Assembly: GCF_037325665.1 (NCBI RefSeq)
Contig: NC_090261.1
Span: 20,950,515 to 21,014,514 of the forward strand
Direction: 5' to 3'
DNA from: Littorina saxatilis
Lineage: Eukaryota > Mollusca > Gastropoda > Littorinimorpha > Littorinidae
Length of the DNA stretch: 64,000 nucleotides
A program made the translations under genes and the position numbers. Shown here in pieces: positions 33,340 through 41,400 of the stretch. Below the pieces are notes generated by a model. That model was not told the DNA's origin. It saw nothing but the letters and a program-made list of their open reading frames with translations, and did not search any database. Within the stretch, counting starts at the first letter, position 1, and every line of letters begins with the position of its first letter.

Positions 33340-36324
33340 TGGAATTGACACATTCTATAAGTGACATCTATGGCAATCTCCAAAATTAATTAAGTGGAAG
33401 GAATTAGCTTATCCCCTGTAAATGCATGAGCTGGGGTGATGTATGTGATTGTTTATACGTGAAGGCAAGTATCTTTAAAGCAAATCAGCGTATTGATCAG
33501 GTAGCCGTATTGATCAGTTAGCCGTTATCAAGGCTTCATTCACATGCATTTTAACTTCAGATTACATGAGACCAATTCAGAGCATGTATACTACATGAAC
33601 GGACTTGTCAAAATTGTTTCCAACAATGTACATGCATTGAACAAAATTCACTGCTATGACAGCATGAGATGAATCAAGTACAAGTACAGAAGGTTATTTT
33701 TGCAGATTAACTAAAATATAAAACAGTAGAATTCTATTCATTTGGTTGCGTTAAAAAAAATCTGTCCTTGAAGCAGTTCAATGTCAAGGTCATATGGGGA
33801 AGATAACAACCAAGTTAAACTTTACTCTACTTTCATTTCAGTCCCAACTGCATCAGGAAACAAATCAGTGAATGTGGTCACCTTAGTCTCATGCTTAATG
33901 TCTGCACGGTAAACATACAGTAAACTCCTTTAACTCAATGTAAAAAAAAAGTAAGGTAATGTTCACTGAACTTTAATCCAAGTAAATTTTTTGTTCGTGT
34001 TAAAAAAAAAAAATGTTTTCATGGCGCGGTTGGTGGCTTTGTGTTTCTTTTACAGACTTCACAAGTCAAGCCACTACTTACAACAAAATCGGGCAAATTT
34101 GAAGACCTGACTGGTCACATTAAATAATGCACTAGACTTCAGACGTGTAGAAAAGCAGCTGTGAAAATGGTATCAGTAGGAGTTTACTACAATTTATGAT
34201 AAAAGTATGGTTTAAGCCAGTCAGCCTTTATCTTATTGCTGTTTTCTACTTCATTAACACATTACAAAAATCCATTGCCCAGGATAATTACAGTGTACTT
34301 GATACCAATCTGCAGGCGGTAACAGCTGAATAACAAGAAGAGCAAACGCTCGATCGAGTCACTTTCGCAGTTCTGAATATTATATGAGGCATCAGATGGA
34401 CAGGAAGAAATTGCTATTCACAACACAATGAGTCACGTTCACATAAAATTTGAGCCCGGTCACTTTTATAGTTTCCGAGAAAAGCCCAACGTTAAGTTGT
34501 GTGTTGCCGAACAGAAAAGGCTAGTTATCTCCCTTGTTTTTCTGATAACGTTCGTAAAAGGCTACAGATGTAAATACTTTGATGTAAAGAATAATCCTAC
34601 AAAGTTTCAATCACATCCGATGAACTTTGTCAAAGATATAAAATGTCTAATTTTTCCTTTGACGCTGACCTGTGACCTTGAAAAAGGTCAAAGGTCAACG
34701 AAACCATCGTTAAAGTGTAGAGGTCATTGGAGGTCACGACTAAACAAAATATGAGCCCGATCGCTTTGATAGTTTCCGAGAAAAGTCCAACGTTAAGGTG
34801 GTGTCTACGGCCGGCCGGCCGGCCGGCCGGACAGACTAACACTGACCGATTACATAGTCACTTTTTCTCAAGTGACTCAAAAATGGAAGGACATCATTTA
34901 CACTCACTGCCTTCCACTTGCACTGCATGTGTTTGTACACATGATGCACACTGTGTATATTAAATTAGGTATGACAGCTTTCATGCATCAAAGTGTCTAC
35001 ACTGTAACTCAAAACAATTTATATAGCGCAGTCACCATTATTCTACTGTAACTAAAAACTACTGTGTGGGCACAATGTGACTGTGAGTGTGACACATGCA
35101 GACTTAGATAAATTTACACTACAATTAAAGGCAGAGTATTCGCATGATAGGACTTGTAGCCACGGTCATGCAGGGATTTTTTTTCTGTAGTGTAATTTAT
35201 TACTTGTTATCACTTCAGCTAAAAGAAAAAAAAGGCCATTATATTTACTACCTGGAGTTCCATAATGTGTGAGGAAGATAGGTCTGTGCATGACAGTAAT
35301 ACTATAGTGTGCAAATGTCATGTGTACAATGCTGACTGCAGCGTGAATTAATTCCTTTCTTGTTTACTTAGCTGATGGAGAAAAGAATTTAAAACTGAAA
35401 AGAACAGTTTCTATTTTCTGTGCCAGTTTTGTGCATTATTTTAGAGGACAAGGGGAGAAAAAGTAGGATCTGTAGGTCAGTTACTTAATTTATTAATTTA
35501 GTTTTTTTCTTCTTCTTTTAAGGATTAGAGTTGTTTTTATTTTATTTTCACAGACGCATGTTTTTTTGTATTGGTCGGAACTTGTGCAAGCTTGTGTACC
35601 TTGGATGTTGGAGAAACTAGCCTTCCTTGTAAAGTCTGCAAAATTGAGTTTTGTCATTTTCCATTACTTTTTTTGTTGTTTAGTGTCAAATAAAAAATTC
35701 CCAGGTCTGGAGGAAAAATATAAGGCCGGTCAGAGAATCGCAAACACTGGTTGTTGTTTTTGTGGCCCAACAAAACATTTTCTCCTGAAATCTAATCTCT
35801 CTTTGGAAAATTTAACACAGAGTTTAGACATGTTTCAACTTTCATCGGAAACTCAAAGAAGCCAACTTCGTCAAAGACTCAAACTCATGTTATTTTATTT
35901 TCTTAACCAATTTTTTTTTAGTTTTCTGATTGATTTCTGAATGAAGAGAAAGAGTGTGTGTGTTGTTGTTGTCGTGCTTTAGCTGCAGCTGACTCATGGC
36001 CCAGTCATGTTTCAACCATGAACTTTTGCAGTCACTTAGTAATAGTTGGATGTCAGCCTTTCAGTTTCAACTAAAAAAATTAACACGCAAAGCAGCCAGT
36101 TTCCCCAAGGAGCAGACAGCCAAATATGCACAAAAACTGCGTGTACCTGTTCGCTGAGACGACTCCTCCAAAACTTTCTGCAGTTTTTCCATGCTCCGAC
36201 CTGCAATGGCCCATGTCAAACTTCCCTCCTCTTCCGCCACACGGACAACTTCATCCACCACAAACTGGCCCGTGAAGCCCGTAGCACCAAAGATGATCAA
36301 GTCGTACGGTCTTGAGTCAGCCAT
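13660..36324 (-). CDS. SCCPDH: Saccharopine dehydrogenase-like oxidoreductase (complete, 12 coding exons plus one duplicated exon)
   Basis: Exons in order: 36147-36324, 27033-27139, 24316-24396, 23604-23733, 21255-21304, 20725-20855 (or 20548-20678), 18985-19102, 17992-18111, 17262-17318, 15948-16071, 15024-15105, 13660-13756. Together they give 424 residues; human SCCPDH has 429. The N-terminal Rossmann motif GATGFTG is at 13-19, with AGRSMEKL near 45, HVDISGEPQ at about 114-122 and GFDSIPADMGI near 149. A hydrophobic stretch (RFAAYAMAFFAVIFGLM) at about 278-294 fits the membrane/lipid-droplet association known for this family. The C-terminus carries GGVYTPAAAF. Despite its name the protein is not shown to be a saccharopine dehydrogenase, and its reaction is unsettled. 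The start at 36324 matches the family; the reading frame upstream lacks an ATG. Introns are large (9 kb for intron 1) and repeat-filled. Exon 6 is duplicated in tandem. Confidence 0.97.
13757..15023 (-). other. SCCPDH: SCCPDH intron 11
   Basis: The main content is a pair of inverted arms (about 14248-14360 and 14688-14802) listed separately. No other repeat or gene is recognised. Confidence 0.6.
14248..14802. repeat. Inverted-repeat pair with about 110-bp arms
   Basis: The left arm begins AGAATACTACATGGCTTGCT and the right arm ends with its reverse complement. Both share CGTACCAGATTTAC and GTGACAAAAGG with small indels. A spacer of about 330 bp separates them. It may be one fold-back transposon or two copies inserted in opposite directions. 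Confidence 0.75.
15024..15105 (-). CDS. SCCPDH: SCCPDH exon 11
   Basis: Encodes EPGYVTTPICMVQAG and onward to RLPK, ending in phase 2 before donor GTGAGT. It aligns with the EAGYVATPIAMVQAA block of the human protein. Confidence 0.96.
15195..15334 (-). mobile_element. Truncated S1-type SINE
   Basis: Shows GGGCTGAAACTCCCA, a short GCACGAGTGGAATTTTACGT segment and GGCAGCCATACGCC, the 3' part of the S1 body in reverse orientation. The head is missing. Confidence 0.8.
15801..15876. repeat. (GT)n microsatellite in SCCPDH intron 10
   Basis: About 76 bp of GT repeats with a single T-rich interruption. Long apparent ORFs across it are artefacts of the repeat. Confidence 0.97.
15948..16071 (-). CDS. 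SCCPDH: SCCPDH exon 10
   Basis: Encodes IKGTSFSWTFLASGYSQ through VTKVSGP and ends in phase 1. It matches the ASFTLTFFGQGYSQ and KGPEAG blocks of human SCCPDH. The middle is an acidic/basic linker (EEEPDKK). Confidence 0.96.
16072..17261 (-). other. SCCPDH: SCCPDH intron 9
   Basis: Dominated by a 32-bp minisatellite (16219-16868) lying in what looks like a decayed CAGTGGAAC-family MITE (about 16100-16885). Confidence 0.8.
16219..16868. repeat. Minisatellite, 32-bp unit, about 20 copies
   Basis: The unit contains GTCTTCACAGGGAGAGAG and GTCTTCAATGTAGGG. Copies differ mainly at GGGAGAG versus AGAGAGAG and TGTAG versus TGCAG, and a few are shortened. The motif pair GTCTTCA...GTCTTCAATG matches the arm ends of nearby MITEs, so the array probably grew from one. 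Confidence 0.95.
17262..17318 (-). CDS. SCCPDH: SCCPDH exon 9
   Basis: A 57-nt phase-0 exon encoding FPSFFTAGVFKKGGPTMAQ, equivalent to the human FPWFFSFGYFSKQGPTQKQ segment after the membrane stretch. Confidence 0.96.
17578..17957 (-). mobile_element. Mosaic SINE: S1 body with a different tRNA-like head
   Basis: The 3' body (CCCACGGACACTCGTG, CCGCCATTCAGGCAGCC) is S1. The head at the right end reads, on the minus strand, ATGGGCGCAATTGCCTAGTG with box-B-like GGTTCGAGG, unlike the head of the copies at 18542 and 40505. It lies in SCCPDH intron 8. Confidence 0.8.
17992..18111 (-). CDS. SCCPDH: SCCPDH exon 8 (hydrophobic segment)
   Basis: A 120-nt phase-0 exon encoding VQFIPYFCRPSRF followed by the hydrophobic stretch AAYAMAFFAVIFGLM and FGPTRSLLLM. 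The position corresponds to the human GLFFLFFVRFGIGR membrane-associated helix. Confidence 0.96.
18542..18913 (-). mobile_element. tRNA-derived SINE, family S1, full length
   Basis: Read on the minus strand it has a tRNA-like head (GGGGATGTAGTTCAGTCGG, GCGCGCTAGATTTG), a conserved body and a GAAGAAG tail. Flanking CACTGTGAAC and CACTGTCAAC look like a 10-bp target duplication with one mismatch. It sits in SCCPDH intron 7. Confidence 0.93.
18985..19102 (-). CDS. SCCPDH: SCCPDH exon 7
   Basis: Completes an Arg codon left by exon 6 (either version ends in CG) and encodes PTLFHSKETDKWCLPFPGSD through EKKQRP. It matches the FMGSDVSVVRRTQRY block of the human protein. The donor is GTTAGT. Confidence 0.95.
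19211..19320 (-). mobile_element. Truncated S1-type SINE
   Basis: Contains GGGCTGAAACGCCCA, TTACGTGTATGACCG and CCCCGCCATTTAGGAAG. Only the tail half of the S1 body remains. Confidence 0.75.
20029..20338 (-). mobile_element. tRNA-derived SINE, family S3, copy 1
   Basis: On the minus strand the head reads GGTTGGCCTAGTGGTAAGG with box B GGTTCGAACCC; the tail is (CAAA)n. An 11-bp target duplication CGCTGTCACAT flanks it at 20018-20028 and 20339-20349. The copy at 40072-40378 differs at only about ten positions by eye. Confidence 0.95.
20400..20514 (+). mobile_element. SINE 3' end fragment with (ATT)n tail
   Basis: The phrase AAGCGCTTAGAGCAAGCC and GCGCTATATAAATG followed by an ATT repeat is a SINE/LINE-type 3' tail. 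A related tail is at 50585-50664. The head is absent. Confidence 0.7.
20548..20678 (-). CDS. SCCPDH: SCCPDH alternative exon 6b (tandem duplicate)
   Basis: 131 nt, phase 0 in and phase 2 out, exactly as exon 6a. It encodes GIAANFATFESAVYGFANAG followed by ELPALRK...PPK and the first two bases of an Arg codon. The acceptor has a good pyrimidine tract (TTTTTCAG) and the donor is GTGAGC. It matches 6a at 34 of 44 residues, while about 18 further codons differ silently. No stop or frameshift is present, so it is a functional-looking exon and not a decayed copy. Confidence 0.9.
20725..20855 (-). CDS. SCCPDH: SCCPDH exon 6a
   Basis: 131-nt exon encoding GLVLNYATFESAVYGFADSG followed by ELQPLRK...PPK. 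It corresponds to the human GLSIHDGTWKSAIYGFGDQ region. Acceptor TTTGCAG, donor GTGAGT. Its duplicate 6b starts only 46 nt downstream. Confidence 0.95.
21255..21304 (-). CDS. SCCPDH: SCCPDH exon 5
   Basis: A 50-nt exon that completes a Gly codon and encodes DLNAVEGFLNLSPGPD. Acceptor TTGCAG, donor GTGAGA. Confidence 0.94.
21617..22811. mobile_element. Interspersed repeat A, copy 2 (interrupted)
   Basis: Inverted relative to copy 1. It runs from the TTTAGTCAAGTTTTGACTAA palindrome to TTCGCCTTACGCGACTTGT. It is interrupted by a 360-bp TTAA-flanked element at 21649-22008. It sits in SCCPDH intron 4. Confidence 0.85.
21649..22008. mobile_element. 360-bp MITE with TTAA target duplication, nested in repeat A
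   Basis: Left end AGGCATATGTA, right end TACATATGGCT (inverted, one mismatch), flanked by TTAA at 21645-21648 and 22009-22012. Removing it plus one TTAA restores the repeat A sequence as seen in the copies at 11543 and 43047. TTAA targeting suggests piggyBac or Kolobok-type mobilisation. Confidence 0.88.
22835..23550 (-). mobile_element. piggyBac-like non-autonomous element with transposase N-terminus remnant
   Basis: TTAA at 22831-22834 and 23551-23554. Left end CCCTTTCGCTGCC, right end GGCAGGCAAGTGG, the inverted form typical of piggyBac. A minus-strand segment near 23075-23160 reads DDSDYNPFLERAKQPPVFDP, resembling the acidic N-terminus of piggyBac transposases. The catalytic domain is absent. 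The right end lies about 50 bp inside SCCPDH intron 4 from the exon-4 donor. Confidence 0.85.
23604..23733 (-). CDS. SCCPDH: SCCPDH exon 4
   Basis: Encodes YLEKMQLLYNAKAREAG, then VYIIGACGFDSIPADMG and LFTRNKFQ, the best conserved family block. It ends in phase 1 with an unusual GTGACC donor. Frame continuity with exon 5 fixes the junction. Confidence 0.96.
23734..24315 (-). other. SCCPDH: SCCPDH intron 3
   Basis: No repeat, RNA gene or extra exon recognised; a short GAT run occurs near 23993. Confidence 0.6.
24316..24396 (-). CDS. SCCPDH: SCCPDH exon 3
   Basis: An 81-nt phase-0 exon encoding YRFHGEQVVKACIEGGASHV followed by DISGEPQ, nearly identical in pattern to human YRFYGEPVIKACIENGA. 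Confidence 0.97.
24486..24748. repeat. Tandem duplication, about 134-bp unit x2
   Basis: Two adjacent copies share TTTACTTAACATA, AGTATAAAACATTG and CACTGGTCAGCAAACACAAT with scattered substitutions, an older local duplication inside SCCPDH intron 2. Confidence 0.92.
24915..24990 (-). mobile_element. LINE 3' end fragment
   Basis: Reads, on plus, TTCTTCTTCTTCCGTAGAGG then ACTGGGTTTTTGCGAACGTC. This matches the 3' terminus of the larger LINE piece at 38640-39720 in the same orientation. It is strongly 5'-truncated. Confidence 0.75.
25720..25985 (+). mobile_element. tRNA-derived SINE, family S2
   Basis: Head GCAGGGTAGCTCAGTTGG with a CTTAAGA anticodon-like loop (TAA, Leu-like) and box B GTTTGAATCCC. 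The body contains GTTATCCATGTCCCACCCC and the tail is GAAAT-rich. It lies in SCCPDH intron 2. No CCA-ready acceptor stem is seen, so it is not counted as a tRNA gene. Confidence 0.88.
26313..26338. repeat. (GT)n microsatellite
   Basis: A short uninterrupted GT run in SCCPDH intron 2. Confidence 0.9.
27033..27139 (-). CDS. SCCPDH: SCCPDH exon 2
   Basis: Encodes GKNVEEKPIVVADSSSYNSL then LEMAKQTRVVLNCVGP, ending phase 0 with donor GTGAGT. The VVLNCVGP motif is conserved in the family. Confidence 0.96.
27184..27493 (-). mobile_element. tRNA-derived SINE, family S2, inverted
   Basis: On the minus strand it reads box A TGTAGCTCAGGTGG, the loop-containing CTTGTGATCTTAAGG and body GGTATCCATGTCCCACCCCA, the same family as 25720-25985. 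Confidence 0.85.
27717..27746. repeat. (GT)n microsatellite
   Basis: Uninterrupted GT run in SCCPDH intron 1. Confidence 0.9.
28680..29216 (+). mobile_element. Non-autonomous Helitron
   Basis: Starts TCTATATATATATACGAC after an A and ends ATTCATCTAG before a T, fitting Helitron TC...CTRR ends and insertion between A and T. Near the 3' end is a hairpin with CCCG/CGGG stem (about 29192-29205). Several CCCGGC-type hairpins are repeated upstream, and a roughly 52-bp module (TCTCCAGTGTTTT) occurs twice, about 163 bp apart. No Rep/helicase is encoded. Confidence 0.85.
29487..29507. repeat. (GA)n microsatellite
   Basis: Short GA run in SCCPDH intron 1. Confidence 0.9.
30329..30364. repeat. (GT)n microsatellite
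   Basis: Uninterrupted GT run; overlapping ORFs on both strands come from this repeat. Confidence 0.92.
30631..32022. mobile_element. MITE/derelict transposon of the CAG(C/T)AGTCCCT family (TA target)
   Basis: Begins CAGCAGTCCCT and ends AGGGACTGCTG, directly flanked by TA on both sides. Both subterminal regions contain CGGACACCTG and AATGTACGGACA. The 1.39-kb interior has no transposase. TA targeting and end sequence suggest a pogo/Tc1-mariner relative. A related element is at 54768-55455. Confidence 0.82.
32105..32343. mobile_element. Fold-back element with 16-bp perfect TIRs
   Basis: GTCTGTTTACGGTAAC (32120-32135) pairs perfectly with GTTACCGTAAACAGAC (32313-32328). The pairing extends outward through A and T runs and inward through CGACCGACCCTA-like blocks. 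The interior is A/T-rich and non-coding. Confidence 0.82.
33038..33185. repeat. 148-bp near-perfect palindrome
   Basis: GTTATTTCTAATATG pairs with CATATTAGAAATAAC at the outer ends, then CTGTTAGCAAATGA with TCATTTGCTAACAG, then GATATCAGCAT with ATGCTTGATATC around a small loop (AAAAGG region). Almost the whole length can form one hairpin. A MITE is most likely; a hairpin RNA precursor cannot be excluded. Confidence 0.85.
33262..33335. repeat. (GT)n microsatellite, about 74 bp
   Basis: A long uninterrupted GT run in SCCPDH intron 1. Confidence 0.97.
34340..34885. mobile_element. Modular repeat with duplicated 47-bp block and GGCC palindrome
   Basis: The block TTTCCGAGAAAAG(C/T)CCAACGTTAAG with its preceding GAGCCC(G)GTC/ATC occurs at about 34450-34496 and 34751-34797. 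Between them are AAGGTCAAAGGTCA-type motifs, and at 34808-34830 a tandem GGCC run. The outer ends GAGTCACTTT and AAGTGACTC are a short inverted pair. The family is unidentified. Confidence 0.6.
36147..36324 (-). CDS. SCCPDH: SCCPDH exon 1
   Basis: Encodes MADSRPYDLIIFGATGFTGQ through SSQRTG. The ATG at 36324 is chosen because the human protein begins close to the same Rossmann motif and no in-frame ATG lies upstream. Donor GTACAC, phase 1. Confidence 0.97.
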
Positions 36325-38375
36325 TTTGCTGAACACTGCCTTGCAGACTTTCTGGGTTTAACTAATAAGGCAACTAAACATGCACTCCAAACAACTGCGA
36401 ACTGCTCTCCTCCTGACTGCTGCACTCAGAATGTGTATGCCTCCGTATCAACCGTAAACCCTCGCGAGCCAGACGAACTTTTTTCCTTGTGCGTCTAAAT
36501 ACAGAGACGCAACAAAATAACAAGTATTTCAGTAGTAATAAAAGGAGAATGAGGGTTGGTGATGGGGAGATATATATATATATGTGGCAGCTGCCTTTAC
36601 TTGTGGCACATGAAAAGGAGCTTAGAACGGAAAAATACAAATCCAAGATGATAATGATCGTGAAATAAGCAAAATGCAGATAAAGAGTTGATCTATTCTG
36701 ATGCATATGTGACAATGTGTATGCACAGTAATTAGGATTTTACATTCGTTTTTGTCATGTGGTCTTGACTCTTCTCTTGTTGCTTTGTTTCAATATACAA
36801 TATTTTTTTTAGTTGTTTATTTATATGGTTTGGGAGTGGGTGGGGATGGGTGACTTTGTTGTGTGTGTGTGAGGGGGAGGGGGGGAGGGGTTAGTGTTAT
36901 TAGGTAGCCACAACTAAGTTAAAGTATTATTTGATTTGGAGCCCCCAGGCATTGTAAGCGACACTCACCAGTAGCTTTCAAACTAGAGCCTCCGTTTTTT
37001 GCCTACCTTGACAAGGGTGTGCATAGTGCAAGGGGTAGTGCTTTGGACCATGGTTTGTGAGGTGGGGGTTCGAGCCCTGTGAACGACATATTTGTTTGTT
37101 TGTTGCTGTTTTATTTGTGTACTTGTTAATTCTTTTAACCTTTTATTTTATTTTTCTTCTTAATTCAAAAGCGTTTGAGTTGTCTATAAAAGATCAAAGA
37201 TCGACAAAATACAGCGCACACTCACAAGTCACTGATTCTCATCATCCGGCAATCAGAATGTCGGCCATCACTGAATGCGTCTGTGAACCAAGCAATGTGA
37301 ATCACAGCTAGGGCTAGAATCAGCATTTGTCAACAAAAAAATGCTGTACATAATTCATTTAACCCGAGGAATTTTTTTTCTCCCAGTTCTGACAAAACTT
37401 AAGTCTGCTTTGCATCGAATTATTTAAACAGTGCTATGATCCAGTGGCCGTCCGCATCTGTCGCTTAAAGTCAGTTGCTCATGATCATGCGAGCTGTTGC
37501 TGAGATACAAATCTTTCTGGGTCTAACACTGATCTCGAATAAAAACAGAGACCACAGTTCTTTGCATTTAATTTAAAGAATGTCTTCATGAACAAAACAT
37601 CGGTCCTTAGTAAAAAAAACACTTTATTTTGATGGTTTGTTGAGAGTGCCGGTTTTTGAGCCTGGGGTTCTCCAGCCACAACCTATTTGATTTTGGGCCA
37701 GTGAGATGTCAGACTGAAGATCAGGACAGGAGAAAAAGTCTCATTGTTTTTGTGTCATCAGAGACATACATTGATCTATCTATGTCTCTGGTGTCATCTT
37801 GTCTTTCGCTGATCCTCCCTGCTCTCCCAAACCTTGCTACCTCCTTCCCCCCTTTCTTGGAGGCACATGATATAAATCAATGAGAAAAAGGTTGGCAGAA
37901 AGTAAATCAATTTCAATTTTCTTTTATAAAATACAGTCATACCAACAATAGATTTATTTATCATGAATGAAGTGAAACTATGTCTATAGTTTCTTTTTCT
38001 TCTTCTTCAATTTGTACATGTATGTAAACTGGTTATGTTTTGTAGAGATTATGGTGATTAGTCACACAGTTTCGGCAGACACTGCTTTGCTCTTAGATTT
38101 ATTTATTTATCTATTCAGTGACATATTTGTTTATTTACTTATTTATTCTTTTATTACGATAATTATTTCATAATGAAGCCTTGGTGTTATTTCATATCCA
38201 AAAAGGAAAAAGAAAAGGATGTTTCCGGTTCAAATGTTGTCAACAGCATTGCACATCCGGTAGACATCAAGGAGGACCGAAAGTGCGCATTGACGATCGA
38301 AACTCTGTTGAACGTGTCTCTATAGTTCTGCTTTGCTTTGAGAGAGAGAGAGAGTTTTTGTGATCATTTGACAAA
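36325..38375. other. Divergent SCCPDH / POLR2I intergenic region
   Basis: Contains SCCPDH 5'UTR/promoter next to 36325-36500, a TA run near 36572, a purine-rich G run near 36870-36890, a degenerate tRNA-like SINE head near 37012-37085 (GGTTCGAGCCC-like box B) and T/A-rich simple sequence near 38096-38160. No other gene is recognised. Confidence 0.6.
38215..38375 (+). promoter_or_regulatory. POLR2I: Candidate POLR2I promoter and 5'UTR
   Basis: Upstream of the ATG are TTTCCGGTT and CATCCGGTAG, both ETS-type cores as is common in TATA-less housekeeping promoters, and a GA repeat (38340-38354) close to the start codon. The exact start site cannot be read from sequence. Confidence 0.4.
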
Positions 38376-38440
38376 ATGGAAATGTTTGAACAACACAGCG
38401 ATGGTCCCGGATTTGTCGGGATCAAATTTTGCAAAGAATG
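38376..38440 (+). CDS. POLR2I: POLR2I exon 1
   Basis: Encodes residues 1-21 plus two bases of Cys22; donor GTAAGT at 38441. Confidence 0.96.
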
Positions 38441-41400
38441 GTAAGTGGGGGTAATGATGAGCATCATGAGGGACCTACGCAGGGGTAAAACTAGAACTAC
38501 TAGAATGGGCCGGCTAGAATGGGTAGTCTAGATAATGCGGTTCTATATTTCTATGAAAAACTCCGAAAACCTCAAAATGAACAACCGAAAAACCTCAAAA
38601 TGTGGAATCTACAAGAATGGGTAGATTATACGGTACAAATGTCTTCTTCTTCGTCTTCCGTTGAGGACTGGGTTCTTGCGAACGTCTCTCAGAGTCAAGA
38701 GTCCTGCGGTTGAGTCACTGTTACCGAGAGTGGCTAGCTCCGGCAAACAGGGAGATTAAAAAGGTGGGGAGGTTAAAACTGTACAGGGGAGAGTGCGTTC
38801 AAAGGGGCTCTCATGCCCGGCTGCAGGAGACTGCTGCTGAGACGGGAGTGAAACGACTCCAGGGAGGGGGCCGATGATATTAATGTTGGTAACTTATTTC
38901 ATTCGGAGATGGTGCAGGGGAAAAATGTGTTTGAAAGGGCTGGGTGAAGGGCGTACTCCTGGTGCAGCCGGCCAGCTCCCCGTGTTCGAGGGTCAGAGGG
39001 AGAGATGTACGCCGCTGCGGCGATGGCTACTAGTGAGTTTTTTATTTTGTACAACATCACTAGTCGCATGTTTCGACGGCGGGTCTCCAGGCTGTCTCAG
39101 TTGAGTTTGTTGAGCATAGTGGTAACGGAGCTAGGGTTCCTGTCTGTGTAGTTGTTGAACACGTACCTAGCTGCTCGTCGCTGGACCTTTTCAAGTGGAG
39201 TTCCTGTTCAAGGTGGGGGTCCCATACTGTTGCCGCATACTCCAGGGTGGGCCTGACCATTGTGGTGTAGGTTGCCGTCTTCGCCTTTTGGGTATACTCC
39301 CTGAAGTTGCGTCGCAGAAAACCAACAGTCCGGTTCCCTTTAGCAGCCACGTTGTTGATATGGTGGGTCCATGTGGAATTGTTGAAGATTGTTACCCCAA
39401 GATACTTGCAGCTTGCGACGGTTTCTAGCTTTTGGCCGTGAAGGACATAGTCAAATGGGTGTGCGATTTTGTCTCTTCCATGGTTGATGTGAATGGTGTT
39501 GCATTTCCTGGGATTAAAGCTCATTTGCCATGTGGTCTCCCATTCAGCCAGGGCATCCAGGTCTTGTTGGAGCAGAACTTGATCTCTTTTCGTCTTGACG
39601 TTTTTGTGAAGGAGGCTGTCATCTGCAAATAATCTCACTTTAGCATGCTTCACTGAGTCAGCTTTAGAGTGGTCTTGTGGTGGTTGGTGGGTTGGGATGG
39701 AGGATAGGTTTTGAGCATTGGGTACATTTAGCATACTGCTATTGATCATTTTATTGATGAATACATTTTGGAACTGTTCTCTATCACTATCAGTATCAGT
39801 GTGTGTGTATTGAACTTGAAGTTGAAACACAGAACACCCAGCAAAAATGCATAACATCATCAATGTTTGTGCGCTCATTAGAATAACCAGAGTTCACTCC
39901 CTTTTGTATCATTGTTCCATCATGAAACAAACCAGATTAAAACTAAGGAGAACCATGCATAATTTTAATCAAACAAGTTCAACTTCAAATAGCACAATGT
40001 AGTGACAAATTCAGTTATGCTAATGATTTGTTTTTAAAGGTTTTCTGAGAAAAGTATTTCCCTAGATTTGTTTGTTTGTTTGTTTGCTTTACGCCCAGCC
40101 GACCACAAAGGGTCATATCAGGGCGGTGCTGCTTTGACTTATAACGTGCGCCACACACAAGACAGAAGTCGCAGCACAGGCTTCATGTCTCACCCAGTCA
40201 CATTATTCTGACACCGGACCAACCAGTCCTTGCACTAACCCCATAATGCCAGACGCCAGGCGGAGCAACCACTAGATTGCCAATTTTAAAGTCTTAGGTA
40301 TGACCCGGCCGGGGTTCAAACCCACGACCTCCCAATCACGAGGCGGACGCCTTACCACTAGGCCAACCGTGTCGGTCATATTCAGACTAAATCACTAATG
40401 CAGCCAATTCCCTGTTCATTGGAATCTGACAGCGAGATTCCAATTGACAGCTATGTTGTAAATTCAAAGCTCTGCGAAATTTCATCTCTAACAGTCACAC
40501 ACATGGGCGGGGACGTAGCTCAGTCGGTAGCGCGCTGGATTTGTATCCAGTTGGCCGCTGTCAGCGTGAGTTCGTCCCCACGTTCGGCGAGAGATTTATT
40601 TCTCAGAGTCAACTTTGTGTGCAGACTCTCCTCGGTGTCCGAACAGCCCCGTGTGAACACGCAAGCAAAAGACCAAGTGCGCACGAAAAAGATCCTGTAA
40701 TCCATGTCAGAGTTCGGTGGGTTATAGAAACACGAAAATACCCAGCATGCTTCCTCCGAAAACGGCGTATGGCTGCCTAAATGGCGGGGTAAAAAACGGT
40801 CATACACGTAAAATTCCACTCGTGCAAAAAACACGAGTGTACGTGGGAGTTTCAGCCCACGAACGCAGAAGAAGAAGAAGTCACACACATACACATGTGC
40901 ATATATACATGTGAACACACACACATACACTAAACAATAATTCATTGCTGTTCCCAGAATATATCCAAATGTTCTGGCTACAAAACATATTGTTCGACAG
41001 AAGACCTTCATGTGTAAACTATTTGTCAGTTGATTGGCAAGGGACCAGAACAATGCATCAGATCAAAACAGTTCGCATCAGTGACAGAATACCGAAGCCT
41101 GAAAAAAATCATTTTGTTATACTGTTTCTAGAGTGAAATATCTTTGTCGTCAGGATGCATACTGAATTACTTTTTGGCTCTGAAAACAGAGATGATCGAG
41201 CTAGTTTAGGACATGGATGACTCTTACTCTTAGTCTTAAGTCTTCTGTTTTACTTTTCAGCAACAACATGCTGTACCCGAAAGAGGACAAAGAAAACAGA
41301 GTTCTTCTCTATGCAGTAAGTTTTGTGTTTTAATTTCCTTTTATAGATAGAAAAGACATGGGTTGGTGTGTACTTGTCAGAATATTTTAAGGAAGCAGTA

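Larger units (their letters stand above)
27140..36146 (-). other. SCCPDH: SCCPDH intron 1 (9 kb, repeat-rich)
   Basis: Holds an inverted S2 SINE, a Helitron, a pogo-like MITE, an A/T-rich fold-back, a 148-bp palindrome, microsatellites and a modular element near 34340-34885, listed separately. The intervals 29220-30600, 32340-33030 and 34890-36140 show no recognisable gene. Confidence 0.7.

Noticed and set aside
39060-39878. 272-codon minus-strand ORF as a possible host gene
   Set aside because: It is the reverse-transcriptase C-terminal part of a LINE that loses frame near 39195, and it is annotated as a mobile element.
40505-40585. tRNA-like heads (also at 20265-20335, 25720-25795, 60555-60635, 18830-18913)
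   Set aside because: Box A and B are present, but each is fused to a SINE body, lacks a proper paired acceptor end, and is multicopy; not counted as tRNA genes.
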